From positions 715-64,714 of the forward strand of contig CAJTGF010000013.1 in assembly GCA_910575585.1 (NCBI GenBank): a stretch of DNA of 64,000 nucleotides, written 5' to 3'. Source of the DNA: Clostridiaceae bacterium. Lineage in GTDB: Bacteria; Bacillota; Clostridia; Lachnospirales; Lachnospiraceae. A program made the position numbers and the translations under genes. The notes below the pieces were generated by a model. That model worked only from the letters and a program-made list of their open reading frames with translations. It had not been told where the DNA came from and did not search any database. Of this stretch, positions 23,397 through 34,900 are shown in pieces (position 1 is the stretch's first letter; each line of letters begins with the position of its first letter).

Positions 23397-25005
23397 GGCG
23401 GTGTTATCGCTCATCTTATCAGCAGTATTATTCTGTATGCCCGCAGCAGCATTTTCCATGAACGGGAACAATGCCATTGCTGTAAGGGCAGAGGACAGCG
23501 GGGAAAGCAGCACAGAGAAAGAAACGGATAGCAGTACGGAGGAAAGCGCCACGGAGCAGGAAACATCAGAGCCGGGATCAACGGAACAGGAAACAGAGGG
23601 GGAAAGCGTTTCAGGAAATGAAGCGCCGGAACCGGAATGTACCTGTGAGGATAAATGCGGCGCTTATGAATATGACCGTAACTGTAAGGTGTGCGTGGAG
23701 GATTACAGGCTCTGTGCCTACAAAAAACCGAATGTGTCAATCAGCATCAACAAGCCGGACGGCTGGTTTCATGATACCGTAACTGTCACATTCAAGGTGG
23801 CGGACGTGGCGCATACGGGAAATTTTGAGATTGCAAAAATTCAGGCAAAGGTCGGGCAGAACGGGAGCTGGACGGACGTGACGGAAGATAAGAAGCTGGA
23901 AATTTCCGAAAACTGTACCGTCTATGTTCAGGTCACAGACCAGAAAGGCAATACATATGAAAGAAACAGGTCAGTCAAATGTTTCGATACCACAAAGCCC
24001 ACGCTCAATGCGGCAGTCAGTGACGGGCTGTTAAGCGTCCAGGTACATGACACGGACTCCGGCGCAAAAGCGGTTTATGTGAACGGGTATGAATTTACAG
24101 AGTTCACAAACGGCACATTGAATATCCGTTTACAGCAGTTTGACGCAGGGTATGAGTATTTTACCATTTCCGCAATGGACAATGCCGGAAATATGTCGGA
24201 AGTCTATAAGACGAAAAACCCTTATTATAAAGACCCGGCAGATGAGAGTGATGAGAATCCGGCAGAGCAACTCCCTGTCAATGCCGAAGCCACCAAGCCA
24301 GGGAACGCAACAGCCACCGTAACGGAACATACCAAAACAGACGGTGACGGGAACACCGTTTCGCAGACACCGGAGGAACAGAAGAAACAGGAATTTGCCA
24401 AAGCGGATGCCGCAGAAAAGGAAGAAACAGCAGAAAGCGGGGATACGGAAAAGAAACAGTCAGAACAGGGGAAAGAATTTTACACAATCCAGACGGCATC
24501 GGACAAGGTTTTCTACCTTATCATTGACCGTGACGGGGAGGAGGAAATGGTGTATTTCCTTACGGAGATTACGGAAAATGACCTGTTAAACGCCACTTCC
24601 GGCAACAGTGATACTTTGCCGAAAAATTCCGCAGCTTTGGAATCGGCAATCCCAGCAGGGGAAAGCGCACTGCCAAACAATAACGGGGAAAAGCCGAAAG
24701 ATGAACAGCAGACAGAGGAAAATACCGGAGAAACAGAAAATACGGAAGATGAAGAAAGCACAGAGGAAACCGAACCGGAGGAAAAAGCAGCGGAACCAAA
24801 CCCGGTCATTTCCTATATCCTCATGGGCGCACTTGCGGCAGCATTTATCGGAGGAGCTTATTATTTTAAGGTAGTCCGTAAGAAAAAAGAGGACTTCATT
24901 GAGGACGAAGATGAGGACGAGGAAGATCAGGAGGACTACGAGAATGAAGATGAAGAACCGGAGGACGGTTCCGGAGATGATTTTTTTGAAAATGGGGAGG
25001 AGTAA
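23368..25005 (+). CDS. DUF4366 exported, membrane-anchored protein (CD1107-like)
   Basis: A 545-residue surface protein. An N-terminal signal peptide (YRAVLSLILSAVLFCMPAAAF) is followed by an acidic Ser/Thr/Glu-rich stalk and a cysteine cluster (CTCEDKCGAYEYDRNC). Ig-like folds come next (VSISINKPDGWFHDTVTVTF), then a second acidic linker, a C-terminal transmembrane helix (ISYILMGALAAAFIGGAYYF) and an acidic cytoplasmic tail. This architecture matches CD1107-like ICE proteins. It may contact recipient cells or brace the channel outside the membrane. Confidence 0.87.
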   Translation: MNKKMKLRYRAVLSLILSAVLFCMPAAAFSMNGNNAIAVRAEDSGESSTEKETDSSTEESATEQETSEPGSTEQETEGESVSGNEAPEPECTCEDKCGAYEYDRNCKVCVEDYRLCAYKKPNVSISINKPDGWFHDTVTVTFKVADVAHTGNFEIAKIQAKVGQNGSWTDVTEDKKLEISENCTVYVQVTDQKGNTYERNRSVKCFDTTKPTLNAAVSDGLLSVQVHDTDSGAKAVYVNGYEFTEFTNGTLNIRLQQFDAGYEYFTISAMDNAGNMSEVYKTKNPYYKDPADESDENPAEQLPVNAEATKPGNATATVTEHTKTDGDGNTVSQTPEEQKKQEFAKADAAEKEETAESGDTEKKQSEQGKEFYTIQTASDKVFYLIIDRDGEEEMVYFLTEITENDLLNATSGNSDTLPKNSAALESAIPAGESALPNNNGEKPKDEQQTEENTGETENTEDEESTEETEPEEKAAEPNPVISYILMGALAAAFIGGAYYFKVVRKKKEDFIEDEDEDEEDQEDYENEDEEPEDGSGDDFFENGEE

Positions 25006-25013
25006 CCGGCAGC

Positions 25014-25574
25014 ATGGGAGAAAAGAAGTATTCCGTTATTCTGGCGGACCCGCCCTGGCACTACAGGGTGTATTCTAAAAAAGGCATGGGAAGAAGCGCA
25101 GAGAGCCACTATCCCACTATGGACATAGAAGATATAAAGGCACTTCCGGTTGCTGACATTGCAGACAAGGACTGTGCCTTATTTCTATGGGTAACATTCC
25201 CCTGCCTTTTGGAAGGGCTTGAAGTAATAAAGGCATGGGGCTTTACCTATAAAACAGTGGCGTTTGTATGGGTAAAGCAGAATAAAAAGAAAGAATCGCT
25301 CTTTTGGGGCATGGGATACTGGACACGCAGCAATGCGGAGCTTTGTATTCTGGCAACAAAAGGCGCACCGAAGCGTGTGGATGCAGGGGTGCATCAGGTA
25401 GTCATGTCACATATTGAAGAACACAGCAGGAAACCGGCAGAGGTGCATCAAAGGATTAACCGGCTTATGGGCAGTGTACCAAAGATAGAGCTTTTTGCCC
25501 GGAGAAAGACAGACGGGTTTGACGTATGGGGAAACGAAGTGGAATGTGATATTGAATTGACAGGAGGAAAATAA
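25014..25574 (+). CDS. MT-A70-family adenine methyltransferase
   Basis: A 186-residue methylase with the catalytic DPPWHY motif at residues 12-17 and the MT-A70 continuation (YPTMDIEDIKALPV, CALFLWVTFPCLLEGLEVI). It would add a methyl group to adenine N6 in DNA. It lies nine bases after the DUF4366 gene and two bases before topB, in the same operon. With the cytosine methylase and the methylase-helicase it is the third methyltransferase of the ICE, consistent with protection from restriction on entry. Confidence 0.88.
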   Translation: MGEKKYSVILADPPWHYRVYSKKGMGRSAESHYPTMDIEDIKALPVADIADKDCALFLWVTFPCLLEGLEVIKAWGFTYKTVAFVWVKQNKKKESLFWGMGYWTRSNAELCILATKGAPKRVDAGVHQVVMSHIEEHSRKPAEVHQRINRLMGSVPKIELFARRKTDGFDVWGNEVECDIELTGGK

Positions 25575-25575
25575 A

Positions 25576-27699
25576 ATGCAGTTAGTGATAACCGAGAAGC
25601 CGAGCGTGGCACAGGCAGTTTCCCATGTGATCGGCGCAGATGAAAGAAAAGACGGGTACATGGAGGGGAACGGTTTCGTTGTTTCATGGTGCATCGGGCA
25701 TCTGGTGGAGCTTGCACAGCCAGATGCCTATTCTGACGCATGGAAAAAATGGAATTATGAGAGCCTGCCCATGATACCGGAGGAATGGCAGACAGAAGTA
25801 AAAAGCGGCACAGCGGCGCAGTATAAGGTGTTAAAGGGGCTTATGCACAGGGAAGATGTTTCGGCTGTGATTTGCGGAACTGACGCAGGGCGTGAGGGGG
25901 AGCTTATCTTCCGCCTTGTGTATGAACAGGCAGGGTGTAATAAGCCCATAAAGCGGCTCTGGATTTCCTCTATGGAGGAAAGCGCAATCCGTGAGGGTTT
26001 TGAGAACCTGCGTCCGGGAAGCGATTATGATAACCTCTACTATTCCGCACTGTGCAGGCAGAGGGCAGACTGGCTTGTGGGACTGAACGGCACAAGGCTT
26101 TTTACCGTCCTGTATGGCGGAAAGGTGTTGAAGGTTGGCAGGGTGCAGACACCGACGCTTGCAATGTTAGTGGAGCGTGAGGAAAAAATCAGGAATTTCA
26201 AAAAAGAACCCTATTATACGGCGCATATCCTGATGGACGGGATTGATGCGGCAACGGAAAGGATAGATGACAAGGCACAGGCAGAGAGCATCGCTGCAGC
26301 GTGTGAAAGCAGAGCCGCAACAGTTGTATCCGTCACAAAGGAAACGAAAACCGTACAGCCGCCGAAGCTCTATGACCTTACCACGTTACAGAGGGATGCG
26401 AACCGTTTATTCGGCTTTACCGCAAAGCAGACCTTAGAGTACACGCAGAGCCTTTATGAGAAAAAGCTGGTTACATATCCCCGCACTGACAGCCAGTATT
26501 TATCGGACGATATGGAAGATATGGCAAAGGCTGTGATCGGGGCGGTCTACAAAGCGGTTCTCTTTGAGGAGCAGACAGGGGCGAAACCGGACATTAAGAG
26601 GGTAATGGACAGTAAAAAGGTAACTGACCACCATGCAATTATTCCAACAATGGAGATTGCATCCGCTGACCTTTCCGCTGTGCCGGAGGGGGAAATGAAA
26701 ATCCTATCCCTTGCTGCCAACCGCTTACTCTGTGCCACAGGGGAAAAGCATGAGTATGAAACGGTTAAGGCGGAGTTTGACTGTAACGGTTCTGTTTTTA
26801 TGGTTTCCGGGAAATCCGTAACAAGAAATGGCTGGAAAGACTTTGAAGCGGCTTTCAGGCGTTCCTATAAGACAGTGGAGGATAAGGAAAAAGAGGAGAA
26901 AAAGCTGCCGGAACTGTCAGAGGGACAGGCATTTGACGGAGTGCAGGCAAAGGTATCAGAGCATTTCACACAGCCGCCAAAACATTTTATGGAAGATTCC
27001 CTGTTGTCTGCTATGGAACGTGCCGGATCAGAGGATATCGGGGCAGACGCAGAGCGCAGGGGGCTTGGAACACCGGCAACAAGGGCGGATATTATTGAAA
27101 AGCTGGTGAAGGACGGTTTTGTGAAGCGGGAGAAAAAACAAATGATACCAACGGAGGACGGCGTAAAACTCATTGCCGTGCTTCCTGATGTGGTAAAATC
27201 GCCAAAACTTACCGCCGATTGGGAAAATGCGCTGACGCTCATTGCAAAGGGCGGGTATTCCATGCAGGAGTTTATGGACGGCATAGAAGATATGGTAAAA
27301 GGGCTTGTGCAGACTTACCACAGCGTCAGTGACGAACAGAAAACCATGTTTGGGGGCGGCGCACAGGAACGAAACGCAAAGGCAGCGTTGGGAAAATGCC
27401 CGAAGTGCGGCGGTGATGTGGTAAAAGGAAAATTTGGCGCTTACTGTAAAAACAAATGCGGTATGAACGTATCACGGGCAATGGGGGCAGTACTTACCGA
27501 CAGCCAGATAAAAAGTATGCTGGAGGGGAAAAAGACCCTTGTAAAAGGCTTGAAGGGGAAGAAAGGCAGCTATGATGCGTACCTTATCCCGGAGGGCGTG
27601 GAGGATTATTCCTATACCAAAGACGGGAAAGAAGCCAAAGGCTTCCAGTATAAGATAAAGCTGGAATTTCCGGAACGGAAAAAGAAAGGAGAACATTGA
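25576..27699 (+). CDS. topB: DNA topoisomerase III (type IA)
   Basis: A 707-residue type IA topoisomerase. The N-terminal Toprim domain has TEKPSVAQAV and GTDAGREGELIFR. The catalytic tyrosine is residue 301 in VTYPRTDSQYLSDDM, and a C-terminal zinc module reads CPKCGGDVVKGKFGAYCKNKC. ICE-borne topoisomerases relax or decatenate DNA during rolling-circle transfer. It starts at ATG 25576 after AGGAGG. The sequence appears complete. Confidence 0.93.
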   Translation: MQLVITEKPSVAQAVSHVIGADERKDGYMEGNGFVVSWCIGHLVELAQPDAYSDAWKKWNYESLPMIPEEWQTEVKSGTAAQYKVLKGLMHREDVSAVICGTDAGREGELIFRLVYEQAGCNKPIKRLWISSMEESAIREGFENLRPGSDYDNLYYSALCRQRADWLVGLNGTRLFTVLYGGKVLKVGRVQTPTLAMLVEREEKIRNFKKEPYYTAHILMDGIDAATERIDDKAQAESIAAACESRAATVVSVTKETKTVQPPKLYDLTTLQRDANRLFGFTAKQTLEYTQSLYEKKLVTYPRTDSQYLSDDMEDMAKAVIGAVYKAVLFEEQTGAKPDIKRVMDSKKVTDHHAIIPTMEIASADLSAVPEGEMKILSLAANRLLCATGEKHEYETVKAEFDCNGSVFMVSGKSVTRNGWKDFEAAFRRSYKTVEDKEKEEKKLPELSEGQAFDGVQAKVSEHFTQPPKHFMEDSLLSAMERAGSEDIGADAERRGLGTPATRADIIEKLVKDGFVKREKKQMIPTEDGVKLIAVLPDVVKSPKLTADWENALTLIAKGGYSMQEFMDGIEDMVKGLVQTYHSVSDEQKTMFGGGAQERNAKAALGKCPKCGGDVVKGKFGAYCKNKCGMNVSRAMGAVLTDSQIKSMLEGKKTLVKGLKGKKGSYDAYLIPEGVEDYSYTKDGKEAKGFQYKIKLEFPERKKKGEH

Positions 27700-27701
27700 A
27701 A

Positions 27702-28241
27702 ATGAAAAAAACAGGAAAAATTTTATTCAGCATGGCTGCGGTGGGGGCTGTCATTTCCGCTGCGGCATTTGCCGTAAAAAAGTATAATGACAGATGCGGG
27801 AAGCCTGTACCAGACATGGAACCAGATGACGGATTTTGGGAAGAATATTTTCCCGGTCAGGAGGAAAGCGTTCCTTCCGGAAGTGACGGACCCGGTTCTG
27901 CTGACGTGGACGGGGAAGAAAATACTGCGGTACGGGGGATATACCTGACTGCGAACGAAGCCGGATTCCTCAGATATATCCTTGAAGGGATTGAAAATAT
28001 CGGGATTATTACGGACAGCCGGATTGCAGGGGTTGAAAAACTTACAAGGAAAAGAAAAATATCAAATGCAGACCGTATCAGGGAAATCAAAAATGCCTGT
28101 GAAGGGTGGAACAGCGACGGGGAGCTTCTTCAGCAGTGTATCAATGACATCCGGGAGGTACTGGAAGGCGGATTCCCGAACGATCTTGTTGAATATATCA
28201 ACAGCAGCCGGACGGCTGGCAGTGATGCGGACTTATCATAA
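27702..28241 (+). CDS. Hypothetical ICE protein with N-terminal membrane anchor
   Basis: A 179-residue protein with one N-terminal hydrophobic segment (ILFSMAAVGAVISAAAFAV), an acidic middle part, and a helical C-terminus (VEKLTRKRKISNADRIREIKNACEGW). The start is ATG 27702, ten bases after AGGAG; the TTG at 27696 is too close. It is the next gene in the topoisomerase operon. I do not recognize a family, and no function is proposed beyond membrane association. Confidence 0.65.
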   Translation: MKKTGKILFSMAAVGAVISAAAFAVKKYNDRCGKPVPDMEPDDGFWEEYFPGQEESVPSGSDGPGSADVDGEENTAVRGIYLTANEAGFLRYILEGIENIGIITDSRIAGVEKLTRKRKISNADRIREIKNACEGWNSDGELLQQCINDIREVLEGGFPNDLVEYINSSRTAGSDADLS

Positions 28242-28325
28242 GCATGATAAAAGCATACAGGAACCACGGGGCATACGAGAAAATCTGTATGCCCTTAGAT
28301 TTTATGAAAAATGGAGGATATGACA

Positions 28326-28613
28326 ATGAGTGAAATTATGGAAAATGCAACAGTAAACGTATCTGCGGAAAAGGCAGAAGAAACAAAAGCGGAGAAATTT
28401 ATCCGTCTTGGGGAGTACCGCATGAACAAGGCGATTGATGCCATCGGCAGGATTGAGAACCTTGCCAACAGGTCGGCTTATGGCTATACACCGGAACAGG
28501 TGGAAGCCATGTTCTCGGTTCTGGAGTCTAAGGTTGCGGAAGTGAAAGCGAAGTTTACAGCAACAAAAGCGAAAGAAAACACGGCTTTTTCTTTCGGGAA
28601 CAAGGCAGAATAG
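28326..28613 (+). CDS. Small hypothetical ICE protein
   Basis: A 95-residue soluble, mostly helical protein (KFIRLGEYRMNKAIDAIGRIENLANRS, then YTPEQVEAMFSVLESKVAEVKAKF). Start ATG 28326 was chosen because GGAGG lies seven bases upstream; ATG 28320 is too close to it. Proteins with this RMNKAI-IENLANRS pattern recur beside the methylase-helicase gene in related ICEs, but no function is known. Confidence 0.7.
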   Translation: MSEIMENATVNVSAEKAEETKAEKFIRLGEYRMNKAIDAIGRIENLANRSAYGYTPEQVEAMFSVLESKVAEVKAKFTATKAKENTAFSFGNKAE

Positions 28614-28624
28614 GGGGATTGGCA

Positions 28625-28972
28625 ATGGGAACAGGAGTTTTAAGTACAGGCGATAAGATTTTATATACCATGAAAGACATGGATATGGGCATACCGGGTT
28701 TGGCGGCATTGTCCGGTGTCCGTGAGGATACACTGCTGGACATCATGGCGGGCATCCGTGAGGCAGACATAACCACGCTCTGCCAGATTGCGGATGCGCT
28801 CGGTGTCTGTGTGCGTGAACTGTGTCCGGATCAGGAACGCTATACGATCCCGGTGGAAAAAAATACCCTTGCAAAGCTGATCGTGGTCAGCGAAATAAAC
28901 GGCGTGGAGCTGGATACGCTGGTAGCGTCCATTCTGGAAAAAGGCATTGAGGAAAACGGGTTTTATGATTAA
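28625..28972 (+). CDS. Small helix-turn-helix-like regulator
   Basis: A 115-residue protein. The pattern GLAALSGVREDTLLDIMAG followed by TLCQIADALGVCVRELCP is a Cro/XRE-type helix-turn-helix. The C-terminal part (LIVVSEINGVELDTLVASILEKGIEENG) resembles a small dimerization domain. It may regulate the giant gene 12 bases downstream. The start is ATG 28625. Confidence 0.65.
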   Translation: MGTGVLSTGDKILYTMKDMDMGIPGLAALSGVREDTLLDIMAGIREADITTLCQIADALGVCVRELCPDQERYTIPVEKNTLAKLIVVSEINGVELDTLVASILEKGIEENGFYD

Positions 28973-28983
28973 GGAGGGTGCGG

Positions 28984-31900
28984 ATGGCTGAACAATATTA
29001 TGTTTCAAAGAAGTACCATGAAATCTCCATGCTTGCAGAGGAAACCGCAGGGCAGATGTCAAAGAACGGGGAAGAATGGGCAAAATACCTGACCACTGCC
29101 GCAAGGCTGTACCGTTATCCGTTTGAGGACCAGATGCTTATCTATGCGCAGAGACCGGATGCCAATGCCTGTGCCACGATGCAGCTATGGAATGAAAAAA
29201 TGTACTGCTGGGTAAACCGTGGGGCAAAGGGGATTGCGCTTTTTGACAGGAAAAGTGAACGCCCAAGGCTGAAATACGTTTTTGACGTGTCAGACGTGCA
29301 TAAGGCAAGGAGGATAGGCAAAGACCCGTATTTATGGGAAATGCGGGAGGAACATAAGGACACTGTGCTGGCACAGCTTGAAAAGACCTATGGTGCAACA
29401 GACAGCAGTAATTCCTTTGAAAGCAGGCTCATAGAGATTGCAGAAAGGATTGCGGAAGATTATTACGGGGAACTGATGCAGGATATGTCCTATGCAAAGG
29501 AGGGCAGTTTCTTAGAGGAACTTGACGAATTGAACGTGGGGCTGCGGCTTAGGGAAACACTTTCCGCAAGCATTGCCTATACCCTGCTGTCCCGGTGCGG
29601 CGCTGACATGGACTTGTGGAAGGACGAACTGAATTTTGACTATATCAGCGAGTTTAACACGACAAATGCGTTATCCGTGATTGGCAATGCCACTACGGAT
29701 ATATGCAAGCCCCTCCTGATAGAAATAGAAAAAACGGTCGCAGCTTATGACCGCCATATTGCCCGAAATAAGGCAAAAGAAAAGGCGAACGGGGTACAGA
29801 CCGACAATACTGAAAAAAATCCTGAAAAAGTGCTTGCAAATACGCCAGAGCCACGCTATAATGCTTTAAAGCATGAAAGCGATTTGCAGACAAGAACGGA
29901 TATACCCATATATGTGACAGGGGAACAGACTGTTAAAAATATAGAAACGGAGGGCATTGCACATGGAACTGACATACGAGAAGAACGGGGACTATCTGAT
30001 ACCCAACCTGATACCGGACAGCGAGCCGGAGGAGCCGCTGACCAAGTACGGGCTGATGCACAGGAATTATCTGGAGGAACACCGGAGGGGGATTTACAGC
30101 GGGCTTCTGCTGACGGGCAGACTGAAAGCGCACTGTCTGAAAATACAGGAGCAGGCGGAGGAGAGAATGGACTTCCTGACGGAGCAGATGGCAAAAGCCG
30201 AGGGAGTGGACGAGGCGCTGAAAGCGTCCGACCAGATGAAATGGGTGGCGAAGATGAACGCAATCAGACACTCGGCGGAGGAAACCGTACTGACGGAGCT
30301 GGTATACAGCCTGTAAGCGGTGAAACACAACTGAATATGGAAACGGAAAAGCCGGATAATGACCGCACCAGCGGGGAAAATTCATTATCCGGCTCTTTTT
30401 TGGAGAATCTGGACTTTGCAGAAAAAGCGATGGAGATTCAGAAAGGGCTTTTATGCTCTGATCATTTCCTAATCCATAAAAGACCGGAGATTGCAGGCTA
30501 TTTTGCAATGGAGCAGGATGCAGCACTGCAAACGGAATATTTTAAGAACTGTTTCCATTCCGGAACATATTACGGGCTGGAGGTGGCGGGCGCTTCCATA
30601 GGATTCCATGCTGACGACGAGGGGCTTCATATCAACATGACCGGAAAGGCAGGGGCAGAAAACGAAACCCTTTTGTCATGGGAGGATGCCCGTTTCTTTG
30701 TCAATTCCTATATCGAAGATGATGTATACCTGCTTCCGGGGGAAAAAGCGGAGCAGATTGACACAAACGGGATGTACCAGCAGCTTGACCTGTTTTCCAT
30801 GTTTACGGAGCAGGTAGGCAGTATCGCCATGAAAGAGGCAGAGCAGGGCATTGTTTCAACAGAAAAACCAGTCCACGAACCGAAAAAAGAAGCCATGCCT
30901 AAAGAGCAGATTGACACAATACTAAGAAGCGGGGGCGGCAGGGAAAACAGCCGCAAGCGCATCTATGCCAAGTATCAGCAGGGCAAGACACCGGAGGAAA
31001 TGGCGGAATTTCTGAAAAAGGAATATGGCACTACCGGAAAGGGATTTGAATTTGAGGGAAAACAGGTATCCGTGTGGTTTGATGAACAGGGTATGAGCAT
31101 CGGACATGGTACGTCCGCATTGGAACGCCCGGTGCTTACAATGGGCTGGCAGGAGATTGAAAAGGAGATACGTTCACAGGTGGAAAACGGCGTTTATATG
31201 GGCGCAAATGAAGCCTACCTTGTAGACGAGGTGGAGCGCAGCCGTATTGCAAACCATCTGTATTTCTTTTTCCGTGACGGCATGGGGGAAATGCCCGAAG
31301 AACTGGAAATGAAAGCTGCAAATTATCCGGATTCCCATGCAAGGTTAGTGGATATCCTGTCAACGCCGGAGGGTGTGGATATGGCAGCTTCCCATATGGA
31401 TAAGGCACTGGCACAGATTGAAAGCGGAGAGAAAAAGCTGCGTTTCCGTTCCATTATGTCCAAAGAGGAACTGCGGGCAGAGCTTGACAACCTGCTTTTA
31501 CAGAAGAAAACATTCCCGGTATCTGACCATGTGGAAGTGAAGAAAGAAGATTTTATTACACAGGACGAGATAGACCACAGGCTCGGCGGCGGGAGCGGCT
31601 TTCATCATGGCTCATTCCGTATTTATGATTATTTCATGGAGGGGCATGACAGCAAAGAAGCGGCTGATTTCTTAAAGCATGAATATGGCACGGGCGGCTG
31701 TTCCCATGCGCTTGCCGGGGCTGACCACAGTTGGGAGGATCATGATTTCAAGGGCATCAGTCTGGAAAAGGGAAATTTATCAAAACCTTATGCGGTTGTG
31801 CTGTTACCGTGGAAAGCTGTGGAAAAGCGTATCCGCAAACTCATTCAGGAAGATAAATATTTATCCCCCAAAGGAAAAGAAGCCTATGCGGAATATAAAG

Positions 31901-34900
31901 AGGAACAGGCGCAGAAAGAGCTTGAAAAGGCGCAGGCAAAGATAGAGCGTGACACAAAGACTGCCTGTAAGGATGCCATAGAGAGGAAGATTGCTGAAAA
32001 GTTTGACGGCAGACGGCTCCCGAAAGATACCGCAGAGGAAGTCATTAAGGAATATGGCATAGACCGTGTAAGCTATGTACTTGCAAATACTGTAGCCCAT
32101 AAACAGCAGGATGCACGCCTGTCTGATGAAAATAAGGAATGGGCAAAGGAGATCGAGCCGTATGCCATGTGGGAAAACAGGGATATGATAGTGGATACCC
32201 ACCCGGCGGTACTGAATGGCTTTATCAACCAGGCAAGAAGATATATCGAACATGAAAAAGAGCTTGCAGCACAGGCGCAAAATGATATTTCAGATACTTC
32301 CGAGGGGGAATTAGACTGGCATATCGTACATGACATGGACGATGATAACGGACAGCCCACGGAATGGAGCGCAAAGCTGCCTAATGGGGAGTTTCTCTGG
32401 ATTGACAGGGAAACAGGTGGTTATGCCCTTTATGACACCCACAATACAGATGCAGACCCGGTTTCCGTATCGGAAACACTGGATGAGGCAAAGGAAAGCG
32501 GGGAAGATTACGCTTCTGAACTTGCTGCTGTTGATGTAGAAATCGTGGAAAAAACCACGGTTGCACTGGAATCGTCAGAAGATTTTTCAGAGCCGTCGAT
32601 AGGTTTTTACACACACCAATATGCCGATGGCAGGGAGGGTATGCGTTACCGCCTTGTTACAACGGCAGAGGACGGGCTTCTGATACCTTATCCGGAACAC
32701 AACCGATTTTTTCTCAACCGTGAGCTGGCACAGGAATACATGGATACCCATGCTGACCTGATTGATGTAACCGGATATGATGAGATGGTATTCAGCTCCA
32801 TGCAGAAACAGAGCGAATACAAAAAGGAACAGGCACAGAAAGAAACTTCTGGACATGATGTCCAAAAGTTAAGCGATACCATTTTTATTGACGGGCAGGA
32901 GTGCATAAAAACAGATGAATGGAAGTCCGGTGATGATGTATATGTGCTTGGCAATTCCATAGAGGACAGTGCTTTCTTCTATGCAGAGGTAAACGGAAAT
33001 ACACGCTTTGAGTATGACCATAAGCCGGACAGGGCGGAAATAGAAGATGATTTCATAAACATAGAAGCCATGCGGGATATTGACCGCCACGAAGCGGAGG
33101 TATTTTCACGTTTTGAGGGCAGTGATGATTTTTCAGACATTGATGCCGCCGCAGTCCGTGAAAAGCTGGAGAATGGAGAAGCAGCTAAAGAAGTGGATGC
33201 CATGCTTGCCTTTGCGGAGCAGGTGGCAAAAGAAAACGAGGTTGAACCATACAAAAAATTTTCTGTCACGGAAACGAGCGATGCCTTTGCATCAGGAGAA
33301 GATAAAAAGTTAAAACTTTTTGCCATTTGGGACGATATCCGTGATGAATATTACCATGACAGTGACGGAACGGTACACACGTTTGCAACAAGAGAAGAAG
33401 CCGGGGAATATCTGGAACAGGTTGAAAAGGAAACCGACAGGCAGGAAGCGGCAGAGTGGGCATATGTGGAACGTGCAAAGGCAGTTTCCGACGGGCAGAT
33501 AAAAAAGGATCATGCAGAAAAGCCGCTGACCGCAGACGATATACAGAATCTGGTTATGACTGGAAGGGAATATTTTGCAGGTTCCCGGACTACGGTATAT
33601 GACTTTGAATGTGACATTCGTGGGGAGCATGATTCCCTGCAATATACTCTTGAATACCATGATGACGGCGAAGGCTTTACCATTCATACGGAAAAGGACG
33701 ATATATGGGAACGGATGTCAGAGCCGGAGCTGGAGCGTCTGGAAGGTATTCTTGGCAGGGAAGCATTGTATTTTAAATACCATGAAAAGATAACAAGGGC
33801 AGAAAGCCTTGAAAATTTGAAGGAGATTGAGTATGAAATCATGGAAGATGAATCTCCTTATTTTTCTGCTGTTTCGGAGAGGGTTTGGGAAGCATTCTCA
33901 CAGAAAGAGCAAGAGCTGTCAGTCCCGGAGCAGGAAACTTCTGGACATAATGTCCAGAAGTTAGACGCTGAACCAGATTACAAGATTGGCGATACCGTGA
34001 CCATTGAGGGGACGGAGTTTATCATTGAAAATATTTCTGACATGGAAGTGCAGCTCCGTGACCCGAAGCTGCTTTATCCGATTTTCAGGGCAGAAAGCAG
34101 GGAGAATTTTGAACGGCTGTTAGCGCAGGAAACAGAAAATACCCTGACGGAGCCGCCTGTTACCACAGAATCAACCGTATATCCGGGGGATAAAAACGGG
34201 CTTCCCTATGATATTGTCATAGAAAAAATGCACTTTGGGGAACAGGAACACGCAGAGCCGGAGAAAGCAGCGGAGATTGATAAATCAAATGCTGTCAATT
34301 TCCACATTACAGACGATACCCTCGGTATTGGCGGTGCAAAAGAAAAATTCAAAAGGAATATTGAAGCAATCCGCACCCTTGAGAAGATTGAGGGCGAAAA
34401 CCGTATTGCCACACCAGAGGAACAGAAGATATTATCACAGTATGTCGGCTGGGGCGGTCTTGCCGATGCCTTTGACGAAAGCAAAAGCGCATGGGCGGGG
34501 GAATATCAGGAATTAAAAAGCCTGCTGTCCGATACAGAATACGCTTCCGCAAGGGAGAGTACCTTAAATGCCCACTACACAAGCCCCGTCATTATCCGCA
34601 GCATTTATGAAGCCTTAGAAAATATGGGTTTTGAAAAAGGGAATGTGTTAGAGCCTGCAATGGGCATCGGGAATTTCTTCGGTATGCTGCCGGGGAAGAT
34701 GCAGGAGAGCAGACTGTACGGCGTGGAACTGGACGGGATTACCGGGCGGATTGCAAAACAGCTTTATCCAAAAGCGGATATTAAAATCTCCGGCTTTGAA
34801 AAAACGGACTATCCGAACGATTTCTTTGACGTAGCGGTGGGCAATGTGCCTTTTGGTCAGTATAAGGTGGCAGACAGGCAGTATGACAAAAATAATTTCC

